Assembly (NCBI GenBank): GCA_964244295.1
Contig: CAXTIG010000040.1
Location: forward strand, 1-64,000
DNA length: 64,000 bases
From: JAJAZB01 sp964244295
GTDB lineage: Bacteria > Bacteroidota > Bacteroidia > Cytophagales > Spirosomataceae
Direction of reading: 5' to 3'
Under the pieces are notes generated by a model, which saw only the letters and a list, made by a program, of their open reading frames with translations, searched no databases and was not told the origin of the DNA. This document shows, piece by piece, positions 1-8,434 of this stretch (its first letter is position 1; each line of letters opens with the position of its first letter). The translations under genes and the position numbers were made by a program.

Positions 1-74
1 TGCCTTCAACCTGTGCAATCTCGTTTTGCTAACCTTTTCCTGAACATCTATAATTATTTGGAAATCAAAAAAGC

Positions 75-473
75 ATGGAACCAATAAAACGCGTCCTCAG
101 CACCCCCACCGCCGATGCCCTCATCGACCGCCTGCGCGAGGCCCACGGCGAGTTAATGTTTCACCAGAGCGGGGGCTGTTGCGACGGCTCCCAGCCGATG
201 TGTTTCGAGAAAGGCGACTTCCGGGTCGGGGCCAGCGATGTGTGGGTGGGGCAAATCCACGGCTGCGATTTTTTCATGAACCGCGACCAGTTCCAGTACT
301 GGCAATACACCCAACTCATCATCGACGTGACACCGGGGCGTGGGTCGAGTTTTTCGCTCGAAATCCCGTTGGGGCTGCGCTTCGTGGTGAAATCGCGGCT
401 GTTTTCGATGGAAGAACTGGCCGCGCTGGAGCCGGTGCTCAATGGGGAAGAGTACCTGGAAAGTGGGGCGTAA
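75..473 (+). CDS. DUF779 domain-containing protein
   Basis: This 132-residue protein matches the DUF779 family as I recall it: a Gly-Gly-Cys-Cys-Asp-Gly core (Cys35, Cys36), a further Cys43 and a Gly-Cys-Asp at Cys64, followed by a glycine-rich Arg-Gly-Ser-Ser-Phe-Ser-Leu-Glu segment. The conserved cysteines suggest metal binding, but the biochemical role is not established. Family members are frequently encoded next to aldehyde dehydrogenases; such a partner, if present, would lie before the window start. The ATG is the first in frame and lies about 15 nt after an AT-rich stretch with no Shine-Dalgarno site. A bidirectional hairpin terminator follows the stop codon. Confidence 0.8.
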   Translation: MEPIKRVLSTPTADALIDRLREAHGELMFHQSGGCCDGSQPMCFEKGDFRVGASDVWVGQIHGCDFFMNRDQFQYWQYTQLIIDVTPGRGSSFSLEIPLGLRFVVKSRLFSMEELAALEPVLNGEEYLESGA

Positions 474-490
474 GGGAATCATTGCGTTTC

Positions 491-531
491 AAAAGAAGAA
501 GCCTGCTATTGAACGGCGGGCTTCTTCTTTT
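491..531. terminator. Bidirectional hairpin terminator between DUF779 and SRPBCC genes
   Basis: Two 16-nt arms (491-506 and 516-531) pair with one mismatch around a 9-nt loop. An A-run precedes the left arm and a T-run follows the right arm, so the hairpin can terminate transcription from both convergent genes. Confidence 0.7.
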
Positions 532-547
532 TTAAAAACAGAGCGGC

Positions 548-1012
548 TCATTTGTTCACCTCACCCTCCACCAACTTTTTGATATCGACCAAAATCGGGT
601 TCCAGCCTTCGCCGCCGTTGTATGACTCGGCGTAGCGCCGTTCGCCCTCGGCCACGGTGGCGTAGTCGCCCTGGGTGACGGTCAGGTGGGTTTGGCCTTC
701 GGTTTCGGACAACGTGTAGGTGACGGTTAGGTAGTTTTCGGGGATGTCTTCCATCGTTGAGTTCGGGTCGAAGGCGGTGTACCCCAATCGCTGTTCCGGT
801 TCGATGGCCACGACGGTGCCTTTCACGAACACCACCTCGGCCCCTTCCCATTCGCCTTGCCAAAGCAGCGGACTGCCCACCTGCCAATCGGAAACCGTTT
901 CGCAACCGAACATGTATTTTTTGGTTTGTTCGGGCTTGGTCAGCGCGTCCCAAACGCAGGCGGCGGGGGCGGCGATGGCAATGCTGTTTTCGATGAAAAG
1001 TCCTTTTTCCAT
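548..1012 (-). CDS. SRPBCC (AHSA1-like) domain protein
   Basis: A 154-residue single-domain protein of the START/Bet v1-like SRPBCC superfamily, AHSA1-type. The N-terminal strand with Ala-Pro followed by Val-Trp-Asp-Ala-Leu-Thr-Lys-Pro and the central Trp-Gln-Gly-Glu-Trp segment fit this fold, as do the 'Leu-Thr-Val-Thr-Gln-Gly-Asp' strand and the C-terminal helix after Gly-Gly-Glu-Gly-Trp. Such proteins bind small hydrophobic ligands in a cavity; the ligand here is unknown. I place the start at the ATG at 1012, where the fold begins. An in-frame upstream extension to 1084 is possible but is rich in residues unlike the family. Confidence 0.8.
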   Translation of the reverse strand: MEKGLFIENSIAIAAPAACVWDALTKPEQTKKYMFGCETVSDWQVGSPLLWQGEWEGAEVVFVKGTVVAIEPEQRLGYTAFDPNSTMEDIPENYLTVTYTLSETEGQTHLTVTQGDYATVAEGERRYAESYNGGEGWNPILVDIKKLVEGEVNK

Positions 1013-1163
1013 GTCGGTTGGTTTTGCTGGGTTTAATTTTTCCTCGTGGAGTTTACGCCCAAAGCAACGACCGGCGAGTGACAACGCTATGTCAGCAGGG
1101 AATGAAGAGAACGATTTAGTTCGCCGCTCAAAACTTACCGCGTAGACGCCGCCGACTCACTTT

Positions 1164-2045
1164 TCAGCGTTCGAAGTAGCGCCCCCGCTCAAGGTCGGCA
1201 AGCAGGCCGGGCTGTTTCGGCTGCCAACCCAACCGCTGCTGCGTAAGCGTGCTGGAGGCTGGCACGTCCATTCCGACGAAGCGCGCCATCCAGCCAAAAT
1301 GGTCGGCGGCCTCCTCAGAAGATTTGGAAACGACCGGTAGGTTCAGGTGTCGGCCAATGACCGCCGCGATGTCGCCCGTCGGCACGCCCTCGTCGGCGAC
1401 CCCGTGGTACTTAGCTCCTGCCATCCCATTCTCCAGCACCAGTCGGAAAAGATGGGCCGCATCGAGCCGGTGCACCGCAGGCCAGCGGTTGAGTCCCTCG
1501 TCCACGTACGCCGACACGCCCTTGTCGCGGGCAATGCCGATGAGAGTCGGTACGAAACCGTAGTCGCCGTCATCGTGTACCGAGGGCGACAGGCGGACGA
1601 CCGACGCGCGCACCCCCTGCGCTGCCAGTTCCATCGCCGCAACTTCCGACAGGCGGAGCGACGGGGCGGGAGTATCTTCTTCGGTTGCGAGGCGGCCTAA
1701 AACAAAACCCGCCAGCCCGGCGGTGACGATGAGGGGACGGGCGGAGCCGGCAAGCGCCCCGCCGAGCGCTTCGATGGCGTGTCGGTCCGTCTCACCAGCG
1801 GCTGCATAGGCGGAGAAGTCGTGAACGAAGGCCGTGTGGATGACGCCATCCGAAGCCGCCGCACCGCGCCGCAGGCTGTCTAAATTGTCGAGTGCTCCCC
1901 GATGAACCTCGGCTCCGGCGGAGGCCAGTGCCTGGGCGGCTTCCTCCGAGCGGGCGAGGCCGAGCACCTGATGACCCGCGCCGAGTAATTCCTGAACGAT
2001 GGCGGAGCCGATGAAGCCCGTAGCGCCGGTAACGAAGATACGCAT
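1164..2045 (-). CDS. NAD(P)-dependent SDR/epimerase family oxidoreductase
   Basis: A 293-residue extended short-chain dehydrogenase of the NAD-dependent epimerase type. The Rossmann signature Thr-Gly-Ala-Thr-Gly-Phe-Ile-Gly lies at residues 5-12, followed by a dinucleotide-binding beta-alpha-beta unit. The start at 2045 places this motif right at the N-terminus, as is usual; the longer reading frame to 2150 adds 35 atypical residues. Substrate cannot be assigned. The gene lies about 110 nt downstream of, and on the same strand as, an AraC-type regulator gene, so co-transcription and control by that regulator are plausible. Confidence 0.85.
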   Translation of the reverse strand: MRIFVTGATGFIGSAIVQELLGAGHQVLGLARSEEAAQALASAGAEVHRGALDNLDSLRRGAAASDGVIHTAFVHDFSAYAAAGETDRHAIEALGGALAGSARPLIVTAGLAGFVLGRLATEEDTPAPSLRLSEVAAMELAAQGVRASVVRLSPSVHDDGDYGFVPTLIGIARDKGVSAYVDEGLNRWPAVHRLDAAHLFRLVLENGMAGAKYHGVADEGVPTGDIAAVIGRHLNLPVVSKSSEEAADHFGWMARFVGMDVPASSTLTQQRLGWQPKQPGLLADLERGRYFER

Positions 2046-2155
2046 GTGTTGATCCTTGGTAGCTGTGATTGCGAATTGCTCCACAAAGGTCGGTGGGCAG
2101 GCGGCGGCGGGGTTGCGCGGGTCAAACCGTTTATTGAACAATTCAAACAATCCTC

Positions 2156-3085
2156 CTAAACCCGGAAGGCACCGGGAACCAGCCCCGTCTGGCGCTTGAA
2201 GAAATGGCAGAAATGCGCCACGTCGGCAAAGCCCAGGCTATCGGAGATTTCCGAGATGGTCCAGTTCGTTTGCTTCAGCAACATCCTGGCTTCCTGCGCC
2301 ACCCGGCCGCCAATCAGTTCAGTGGTCGTGTGGCCGGTTGTTTCCTTCAGTACCCGGTTGAGGTGGTTGATGTGTATGGCCAGTTGGTCGGCGTAGTCTC
2401 TGGCCGTGCGCAGGCGCACCTGTTGCTGCGGGGTTGCCAGTGGAAACTGTCGTTCCAGCAGGTCAGCAAACAGGGCCGTTACCCGGGCGGAAGCGCTGCG
2501 GGGGGGAGCCAGTACCGGGGTTGGCTGGAGCTTTTGCCCGACGTGAATTAACTCCCACAGGTAGGCCCGTAGCAGGTCGTATTTGTAGGCATAACCAGAG
2601 GTAATTTCCTGCGTCATTTTGTGAAAAATGGCCTCGATCGCTCCGTAGTCGGCACTGGTTACGGCCAACACGGGGCAAGTGCCCGGCTGAAAAATCGGTA
2701 GTTCATGCAGGGAAACCTCACGCTGGGCGGGCAGCAGAAATTCGTCGGTAAAAATGCAGAAGTAGCCAGTCTGCACCGGGTCATGCGGCAGCCAGCGGTA
2801 GGGCACCCGGGACGTGGCAAACCACAGGGCGTGCTGTTCAACGTCAACGACCTGGTCAGCGTACTCCACCCGGCTTCGCCCCCGAATCAGGCTGATTTTG
2901 TAGAAGGCCCGCCGGTCGAAGGTCATCGGCGGCTTGGTGTGGTAGCCGAGCATCAGATCGGCCACGTTGAAGACGTTAAAATGCCCGACTTCCCGGTTCA
3001 TGCCCGGCGGCAGCAACGCGCCGGGTTCTGGGTCAGCCACGGGGGCTAATTTGGTGTAAAGTTCTTCGAGCGGGAGGGGCTTCAT
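2156..3085 (-). CDS. AraC family transcriptional regulator
   Basis: A 309-residue regulator with an N-terminal cupin-like sensing part (about residues 20-190) and a C-terminal AraC/XylS double helix-turn-helix (about 205-309). The latter is recognisable from the Tyr-Ala-Asp-Gln-Leu-Ala-Ile-His helix and the closing Gly-Phe-Ala-Asp-Val-Ala-His-Phe-Cys-His-Phe-Phe-Lys signature. It is the first gene of a minus-strand pair with the SDR oxidoreductase and probably controls it. The effector is unknown. Confidence 0.88.
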   Translation of the reverse strand: MKPLPLEELYTKLAPVADPEPGALLPPGMNREVGHFNVFNVADLMLGYHTKPPMTFDRRAFYKISLIRGRSRVEYADQVVDVEQHALWFATSRVPYRWLPHDPVQTGYFCIFTDEFLLPAQREVSLHELPIFQPGTCPVLAVTSADYGAIEAIFHKMTQEITSGYAYKYDLLRAYLWELIHVGQKLQPTPVLAPPRSASARVTALFADLLERQFPLATPQQQVRLRTARDYADQLAIHINHLNRVLKETTGHTTTELIGGRVAQEARMLLKQTNWTISEISDSLGFADVAHFCHFFKRQTGLVPGAFRV

Positions 3086-3427
3086 GACGGGCCGTTGTAA
3101 AAATCAAAGATAGGCTGTTTTTCCGCAGGGCGATTCTTCTGCTTCGATCCGCGACGGTGACGGCGGGTTGTACGTCCGTTTTCGGGAAGCGGGGTTTGGC
3201 AGGCACCGCATAATTTCGGGCCTCTGGTCAACGGCGGATTGAGCGAGTTTTGTCCCTTTGGGTCGGCGCAGGGGAAGACGCGCTACGTTTCCAGGATTTA
3301 AAAGCCGATGCCCTTCGTGGAGAGCCTACGGGTCAGGTGCCCTTTGAGTTTTTTCGGAAATAAAAGCCGGGGTGCGTATGGCAAACAAGTGCCGCGCGCA
3401 GGAGTTATCTCTGGCAAATAGAAAAAT
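3086..3427. other. Intergenic region without a recognisable gene
   Basis: About 340 nt separate the AraC gene from the lipoprotein gene. I see no RNA gene or intact coding region. A plus-strand open frame of about 49 codons (3214-3363) has no start codon and no recognisable family. The segment presumably carries the promoter of the AraC gene, but no clear TAnnTTTG box is visible. Confidence 0.5.
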
Positions 3428-3441
3428 ATGAACGATTCAAC

Positions 3442-3469
3442 GCATCCCATTCTTTGCATCCCATTCTTT
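3442..3469 (+). repeat. 14-bp perfect tandem duplication at a lipoprotein start
   Basis: The 14-mer gcatcccattcttt occurs twice in perfect tandem (3442-3455 and 3456-3469). It sits between an ATG at 3428 and the lipoprotein signal sequence. With one copy the ATG reads directly into the lipoprotein frame; with two copies it does not. Confidence 0.9.
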
Positions 3470-3945
3470 TGGCGTCGCTGCTCCTGCTCGCCGCTTGCAC
3501 CCCCAAAGACACGACCCGCTCCCCCAATCAAGCTGCCACCCCCGACACCCTCTGCTTCCAACAAATCACCGGCCGCGACACCACGTCGCTGAATCTGGTG
3601 CTCGCCGACAGCCTCGTCACGGGCTTTCTCACCCTTCGCCCCTACGAAAAAGACCAGGCGCAGGGAAGTCTCATCGGCACTCGTAACGGCGAAACCCTTA
3701 CCGCCGACTGGCAGCGGGCAGGCGAGGGCATCACCCAAACCCACGCCCTAACCCTGACGTTGAGCGGCGATACCGTGCGCTGGCGCGAAGGCGAACGCGT
3801 GGAACAGGATGGAAAGTGGGTGCTGAAAACGCCCGACGCGGGCTTTGAGTACGTCCTCACCAAAACGGACTGCGCCCGTCCCTCACCCTACTGCCACTCC
3901 ACCAGCGAAACGCCGATGCCGATGGTGGTCTGGTTGTGGTTGTAA
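3454..3945 (+). CDS. Small lipoprotein with disturbed start
   Basis: The frame encodes a type II signal peptide ending Leu-Leu-Ala-Ala-Cys (lipobox Cys at about residue 15) and then a roughly 145-residue body rich in beta-strand pattern, resembling small Bacteroidota lipoproteins of unknown function. The only available in-frame start in the present sequence is TTG at 3454. A better ATG at 3428 is out of frame because of a 14-bp tandem duplication. The C-terminus runs 58 nt into the convergently encoded phospholipase gene, and the last 17 or so residues look like antisense read-through rather than a conserved domain. It may therefore be a gene in transition. No specific function can be given. 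Confidence 0.6.
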   Translation: MHPILLASLLLLAACTPKDTTRSPNQAATPDTLCFQQITGRDTTSLNLVLADSLVTGFLTLRPYEKDQAQGSLIGTRNGETLTADWQRAGEGITQTHALTLTLSGDTVRWREGERVEQDGKWVLKTPDAGFEYVLTKTDCARPSPYCHSTSETPMPMVVWLWL

Positions 3946-4793
3946 TCAATCATCGTTTCGCCGTAGCCGTTCAGGATTTGCAGGTTCATCTTCAGGTTTC
4001 CGGTGATGCGGTAGGTGTAGTCGAACTGCACCTGCCCCCGGTTTCGCGCTCCGCCGCGCAGCGAATGGCTGCCGAGCAGCGAAACCAGACTCCGCCCGGC
4101 CTTGTAAATCACCACCGCATCGGCCCGCCCGACGTGGTCGGTGATGGCGGGGTTTTCGTCTTCCTCGTCGGGCAGGCGGTACCAGCCGCGCAGCAACACC
4201 GTCCACTGCTTGCGCTCGAATCCGGCCTGTGCGGTGAGGCGGTTCCAACTCCTTGAAAAATACGCGGAACGGCCATTGGACTGGTGGTTGAAGCCCAGGC
4301 CCAGCATTCGGGTTCGGAACCCAAGCAGCGGGAAATTGGCGGCAAAATTCAGAAGTACCTCCGGCTCGTAGTTGGTTTCGCGGAAGGGCCGCGAGTACAG
4401 GATGTTGTACAACTGCCAGTGCGATTTCTGGGTGTAGCCTACCCACAGGTCGCCGGTTTTACCGAAAATTCCCTGGAGTACTTTTACCTTCAGGCTGAGT
4501 TGAAACTTGGCTTCGTAATTCCCGTAATCCAGCACAACGGGCACGGTGTAATCCGGGTTTTCGCTGGTGGGTTGCTCGTTGGGGTTGTTCGACCAGCGCC
4601 CGGCGGTGAGGAAAATCGGTTTGTAGGGCGTAATCAGGAAGGTGCCCCGGCGGGTGGCGGAGTCGAGTTCCCAGCGTTCGGAGAGGCCGTGGTAGTAGGG
4701 CTTTTTCTCGAAAATCGGCTCGTCCTGGGCGGTGGCGGGGAACGCAGCGAGCAGCACGAAGACGAACCGGAGGGCGGATACTTGTGTAGTCAT
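3888..4793 (-). CDS. pldA: Outer membrane phospholipase A (OMPLA)
   Basis: A 301-residue outer-membrane beta-barrel phospholipase A1/A2 with an N-terminal signal peptide ending at Ala22. The catalytic motif Asn-His-Gln-Ser-Asn-Gly places the nucleophile pair at His170 and Ser172, with Asn184 exactly 12 residues after the serine. This is the same spacing as the His142/Ser144/Asn156 triad of the Escherichia coli enzyme. It would hydrolyse phospholipids that have migrated to the outer leaflet, as a calcium-dependent dimer. The 3' end overlaps the oppositely oriented lipoprotein frame by 58 nt. Confidence 0.9.
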   Translation of the reverse strand: MTTQVSALRFVFVLLAAFPATAQDEPIFEKKPYYHGLSERWELDSATRRGTFLITPYKPIFLTAGRWSNNPNEQPTSENPDYTVPVVLDYGNYEAKFQLSLKVKVLQGIFGKTGDLWVGYTQKSHWQLYNILYSRPFRETNYEPEVLLNFAANFPLLGFRTRMLGLGFNHQSNGRSAYFSRSWNRLTAQAGFERKQWTVLLRGWYRLPDEEDENPAITDHVGRADAVVIYKAGRSLVSLLGSHSLRGGARNRGQVQFDYTYRITGNLKMNLQILNGYGETMIDYNHNQTTIGIGVSLVEWQ

Positions 4794-4908
4794 CGGGGTG
4801 GGTGAGGTGCCTGTAAAACTACGCCGAACGGCGAATGTTTACCGTGGAATCCACTTTCGCTGAGGCACTTCATCCCGCCTGGACTGCGCCGAATCGTCGT
4901 TTTCCGCC

Positions 4909-4916
4909 TACCTTTG
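4909..4916 (+). promoter_or_regulatory. Bacteroidota -7 box (TACCTTTG) for ndk
   Basis: TACCTTTG fits the Bacteroidota TAnnTTTG consensus and lies 31 nt before the ndk ATG. No convincing TTTG element is seen 19-21 nt upstream. Confidence 0.55.
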
Positions 4917-4947
4917 CGCCCGAAAACAAACCCCATTTATCAACTCT

Positions 4948-5367
4948 ATGGCTACCAACCGCACCTTCACGATGATTAAACCCGACGCCGTTGAGGCGGG
5001 TCACACCGGGGCAATCACGAAGATGATCGAAGAAGCAGGCTTTCGGATCGTTGCCCTCAGGAAAACCCAGCTCAGCGCCGAACGGGCCGGGGAGTTTTAC
5101 GCCGTTCACCGCGAACGGGGCTTTTACAACGACCTCACCGCCTACATGTCGTCGGGGGCCATTGTGCCGATGATTCTGGAAAAAGACAACGCGGTGGCCG
5201 ATTTCCGCACGCTCATCGGGGCCACCAACCCGACCCAGGCCGCCGAGGGAACGATTCGCAAACGCTTCGCCCAATCCCTCGAAGCCAACGCCATCCACGG
5301 CTCCGATTCCGACGAAAACGCCGCCATCGAAGGGTCGTTTTTCTTCGCGCAGACGGAACAGTTTTAA
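4948..5367 (+). CDS. ndk: Nucleoside-diphosphate kinase
   Basis: A 139-residue NDP kinase that transfers the gamma-phosphate of ATP to nucleoside diphosphates. The active-site His117 sits in the Asn-Ala-Ile-His-Gly-Ser-Asp motif; the N-terminal Thr-Met-Ile-Lys-Pro-Asp-Ala-Val and the Gly-Thr-Ile-Arg-Lys-Arg-Phe segment are also characteristic. Length is normal for the family. A TACCTTTG promoter box lies 31 nt upstream, and the gene ends inside the left arm of a long inverted repeat that also includes the stop codon of convergent lptD. Confidence 0.97.
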   Translation: MATNRTFTMIKPDAVEAGHTGAITKMIEEAGFRIVALRKTQLSAERAGEFYAVHRERGFYNDLTAYMSSGAIVPMILEKDNAVADFRTLIGATNPTQAAEGTIRKRFAQSLEANAIHGSDSDENAAIEGSFFFAQTEQF

Positions 5368-5496
5368 AAATTCCCCCTTTCAAGGGGGGTGCGTGCGGTG
5401 GTGCGGTAGGAGGGGGATGTCCTCGCACTTCCGGCCACATCCCCCTGCTCACGCACAAATGCCCCGCACCCCCCTTGAAAGGGGGAATTTTTAAAA
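5362..5496. repeat. Long inverted repeat spanning both stop codons of ndk and lptD
   Basis: Perfect 31-bp arms (5362-5392 and 5466-5496) built around ttcccccttt and caagggggg words, with a nested 10-bp inverted repeat (agggggatgt) in the loop. Each arm contains the TTT TAA end of the flanking gene. The arms are long enough to form a bidirectional terminator-like hairpin. Confidence 0.9.
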
Positions 5497-8373
5497 TCCG
5501 CCTCCGTAATCGTAAAAACTCCGGCGGCGGCTGAGTTTTAAATCTTTCAGCAGGGACGATTTTACGCGTAACTCGAAGGAGTAGTTGCTGGCGCGGGTGG
5601 CTTGCCCGGCGTAGGGCGTCCAGTTGAAACTCGCTTCCCAGCAGTGCAAATCGCGCAGGATGCTCACGTTGGTGAGCGAGGGCGACTTTGCCACGAAATC
5701 CCAACCCGACTGGATGTTGATTTTCCACTTTTCGGTTAGGCTCAAATCGCCGCTGAAGTTGGCCGTTTGCAGGGTTTGCGACCCCGCCAGGCCATTTTTC
5801 AGGTAGCTGAACTGGTAGTTGACCTGCAAAGTCCAGGGCACGTTCCAATCCACGTACAGGTCAGGATTGCGGTTGATAAACTGCAACTGCGCCTCGGTGT
5901 TAGGGTTGGGCGGCGGCTGGTTTTGCTGGACGGGCTGCTTCGTTTTAGGCTTGCCATCGGGTTTGAAACTCGTACTCACCGAAAGATTCAGGTTCTGCAA
6001 GCGGGCCAGTCCGCCGCCCGCGTTGAAGAGGTACTGGCTCGTGCGGCGGCCAATTTCGCCGTACCCCTGCTCTAGTTCATAGTTGTAAGGGTCAAAGTTG
6101 GAGGTGAAACTGACGTTGTATTTCTTCAGAATCTGCGTGTTAGCGTTAAACGAAATCGTGCTCAGGTTGAAGGAGTCGGCCACGAAGTTGTAGCTGCCGT
6201 TTAGCCCGAAATTGTCGAAAATCGAAACCTTCGTAAACTGTTCTTTGGCCGTATCGCTCTTGGCCCTCAGCTTCATTTCCAACTGGTTGGTCAGCGAAAA
6301 ACTCGCCCCAAACACCCGCCCGATGCTCCCGCTGCTGTACCCCACAAAGCGCGAGAGGTAGCGTTCTTCGCGCCGGGTATTGATTCGCACATTCTGATAC
6401 AGGTTTCCATCCTTTGCTAAGTCGGGCGTGTAATTGAGGCTGATGCTGGGCGCGAAGGTGTGCCGGATGGCCTCCACCCGGCCTTTACGCACGTAAAACG
6501 TGCCGTAAACCCGCGTGTTCATGCTCAGGGCAAAGGAGTAATTGTAGGCTGGAAACAAGCCCGAAGCCGTATCGATTTGTACCCCGTTGGAGTCAGCAAT
6601 GTATTTGTACGTCAGACGTTTGGTGAGTAACGCACCCTGAAAACTCATACTGGGCGTCAGGTTGATGTATTTGGCAATTTTGAAGTTGGGCAGCGTGATG
6701 GGCACCGTAAAGGTGTTGATAATCTGGGCGTTGCGCAAAATCCGGTCAAGGTTCCCCGAAATGGGTACCCCCACCCGCTGATTTTGTCCCGAAAGCTGGG
6801 CATCTAGTAGCTGCTGCGGGGTGGGCTGGAGCGAATCGGGCCGGGTGCGGATGATTTGCGAGGTACCGTTGGGATTCACGATTTTTATTTCGGGCAAACT
6901 ACTCCCGGCCAGTTGTGGCCGCGATAAATCGTTGGTCAAATCTACCGAACCGGTCAGGCTGGCCCCGATCCGAAACGACTCGTACCAGGCGGGCGTCACC
7001 GCGTTTTTCCGCAGGAAAGGCTGCAACTGGTTCACACCGACGTTGTAACCCGCTGACACCTGCACCACGTTGGTACGCACGTTTTGATTGAGGCGCAGGT
7101 TGATGCCGCTGGTGACGGCCTGCCCGAAATTGCGGGTGTATGCCACCGAAGAACCGAAGGCGTTTTGCAAATACCGCTGCGGGTTGTACTCGTTGTTTTG
7201 GTTGTAGTTCTGGCTGCTGAGGTCCACCGAGGCCGAAAAACTCTGCCCGCCCCGGCTCACGGGCGCATGGCTCCACTGAATGCGGAAGTCGTTGGAAATT
7301 GAGCGGCTGGGGCCAAATTCCTGCCCGGTGCGGTTGCGGTTGTATTGCAGGAAAAACGAGCCGTTGTAGCGGTAGCGCTTGGTATAATTGCCCTGACTAC
7401 CCAGGCCCCAGCCGCCCCGCGAGTAAATCTGCCCCAGAAACCGCAGGCCGATGTACTCGCTCACGGCCCAGTAGTAGCCCCCGTCGCGGAGGTAAAAACC
7501 CCGGTTGTTGGGTTCTTCGCCGTACTGAGGCACAATCACGCCCGACTTGCGGCTGGCGGAAAATGGAAAAAAACCAAACGGCAAACCGAGCGGCAGCGGG
7601 ATGTCGGCAATGACGAGGTTGAACGGCCCGGAAATTATTTGCTTGTTGTCGCCCTTGCCCTGCACCATCTTGATTTTCGGGGCAGAAATGCCGTAGTGCG
7701 GATGGGTCAGGTTGCAGGTGGTGTAAAACGCCCGGCGCAGGTAGAGGTTGTCGGAACTATCCTTTTTCACCGAGGTGCCCCGAATGTTGGCATCGCCCTG
7801 CTGGGTGACGATGCCCAGAATGGCCGCCCGTTTCGATTGAAAATTATACCGAATTTCCTTTGTGTTGAACGTCTCGGCTCCTTGTTTAAAAACCGGGTCA
7901 CCCACCATTTTGCCCGTCAGCGAATCCTTGCGGCCCACGGCGTACACCGTGTTGGTTTCAAAATTGAGCCGGATGTAATCGGCGGTGAGGTTGATTTCGC
8001 CGTTTTCGACCTTCGCGTTTTTGAACAGTTCCACCTCCCGCCCGTCGGCGCTGTAAATAGTGGAGTCCTCGGCATCGTACTTCACGGTTTCGCGAAACGT
8101 GCTTCCCCGGCTGGTCATCGTATCGAGGCGGATGGAATCGCGCCGGGCGGCGGAGTCGACTACGGGCCGGATGGTATCGGCGACGGCACCCGGCCGGGCC
8201 ACGCTTGGCCGGGTCGTGGCCCCGAAAGGCCGGACCTCGGCGTTTCGCCTAAACAAATTGAGGCCCGGCCTGGATTGGCCCTTGCGCGGGGTTTGGGTGG
8301 CTGGCCCAGTGGTTTGGGCGTAGCCGTTTACGCAGAGCGTCAGGAGGAAGAAGAGTCGGAAAAAATCCTTCAA
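5491..8373 (-). CDS. lptD: LPS assembly protein LptD
   Basis: A 960-residue outer-membrane protein with a signal peptide (cleavage near Ala19) and a proline/arginine-rich linker. An OstA/LptA-like beta-jellyroll follows at about residues 95-210, recognisable from the repeated Asp-Ser-Thr-Ile-Tyr and Leu-Thr-Ala-Asp-Tyr-Ile-Arg-Leu strands. The rest is a long C-terminal LptD barrel ending in a terminal Phe. By family it inserts lipopolysaccharide into the outer leaflet together with LptE. Its length agrees with Bacteroidota LptD. It is divergently transcribed from the amidase gene, and the two -7 boxes lie 8 nt apart. Confidence 0.9.
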   Translation of the reverse strand: MKDFFRLFFLLTLCVNGYAQTTGPATQTPRKGQSRPGLNLFRRNAEVRPFGATTRPSVARPGAVADTIRPVVDSAARRDSIRLDTMTSRGSTFRETVKYDAEDSTIYSADGREVELFKNAKVENGEINLTADYIRLNFETNTVYAVGRKDSLTGKMVGDPVFKQGAETFNTKEIRYNFQSKRAAILGIVTQQGDANIRGTSVKKDSSDNLYLRRAFYTTCNLTHPHYGISAPKIKMVQGKGDNKQIISGPFNLVIADIPLPLGLPFGFFPFSASRKSGVIVPQYGEEPNNRGFYLRDGGYYWAVSEYIGLRFLGQIYSRGGWGLGSQGNYTKRYRYNGSFFLQYNRNRTGQEFGPSRSISNDFRIQWSHAPVSRGGQSFSASVDLSSQNYNQNNEYNPQRYLQNAFGSSVAYTRNFGQAVTSGINLRLNQNVRTNVVQVSAGYNVGVNQLQPFLRKNAVTPAWYESFRIGASLTGSVDLTNDLSRPQLAGSSLPEIKIVNPNGTSQIIRTRPDSLQPTPQQLLDAQLSGQNQRVGVPISGNLDRILRNAQIINTFTVPITLPNFKIAKYINLTPSMSFQGALLTKRLTYKYIADSNGVQIDTASGLFPAYNYSFALSMNTRVYGTFYVRKGRVEAIRHTFAPSISLNYTPDLAKDGNLYQNVRINTRREERYLSRFVGYSSGSIGRVFGASFSLTNQLEMKLRAKSDTAKEQFTKVSIFDNFGLNGSYNFVADSFNLSTISFNANTQILKKYNVSFTSNFDPYNYELEQGYGEIGRRTSQYLFNAGGGLARLQNLNLSVSTSFKPDGKPKTKQPVQQNQPPPNPNTEAQLQFINRNPDLYVDWNVPWTLQVNYQFSYLKNGLAGSQTLQTANFSGDLSLTEKWKINIQSGWDFVAKSPSLTNVSILRDLHCWEASFNWTPYAGQATRASNYSFELRVKSSLLKDLKLSRRRSFYDYGGGF

Positions 8374-8387
8374 AATAATGCGTACGG

Positions 8388-8418
8388 TTTGGCAGTTTTA
8401 TCCAAAAAAGTACTTTTG
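8388..8418 (+). promoter_or_regulatory. Complete Bacteroidota promoter for the amidase gene
   Basis: TTTG at 8388-8391, a 19-nt spacer and TACTTTTG at 8411-8418 match the TTTG/TAnnTTTG promoter in sequence and spacing. The amidase start is 53 nt downstream. Confidence 0.75.
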
Positions 8419-8426
8419 TTCTTTTA

Positions 8427-8434
8427 CAAAAGTA
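8427..8434 (-). promoter_or_regulatory. Bacteroidota -7 box (TACTTTTG) for lptD
   Basis: Read on the minus strand this is TACTTTTG, 53 nt before the lptD start. It is separated by only 8 nt from the -7 box of the divergent amidase promoter, so the two transcription starts overlap. Confidence 0.6.

Noticed and set aside
3214..3363. Open plus-strand frame of about 49 codons before the lipoprotein gene
   Set aside because: It has no start codon and no recognisable family; it is likely noncoding.
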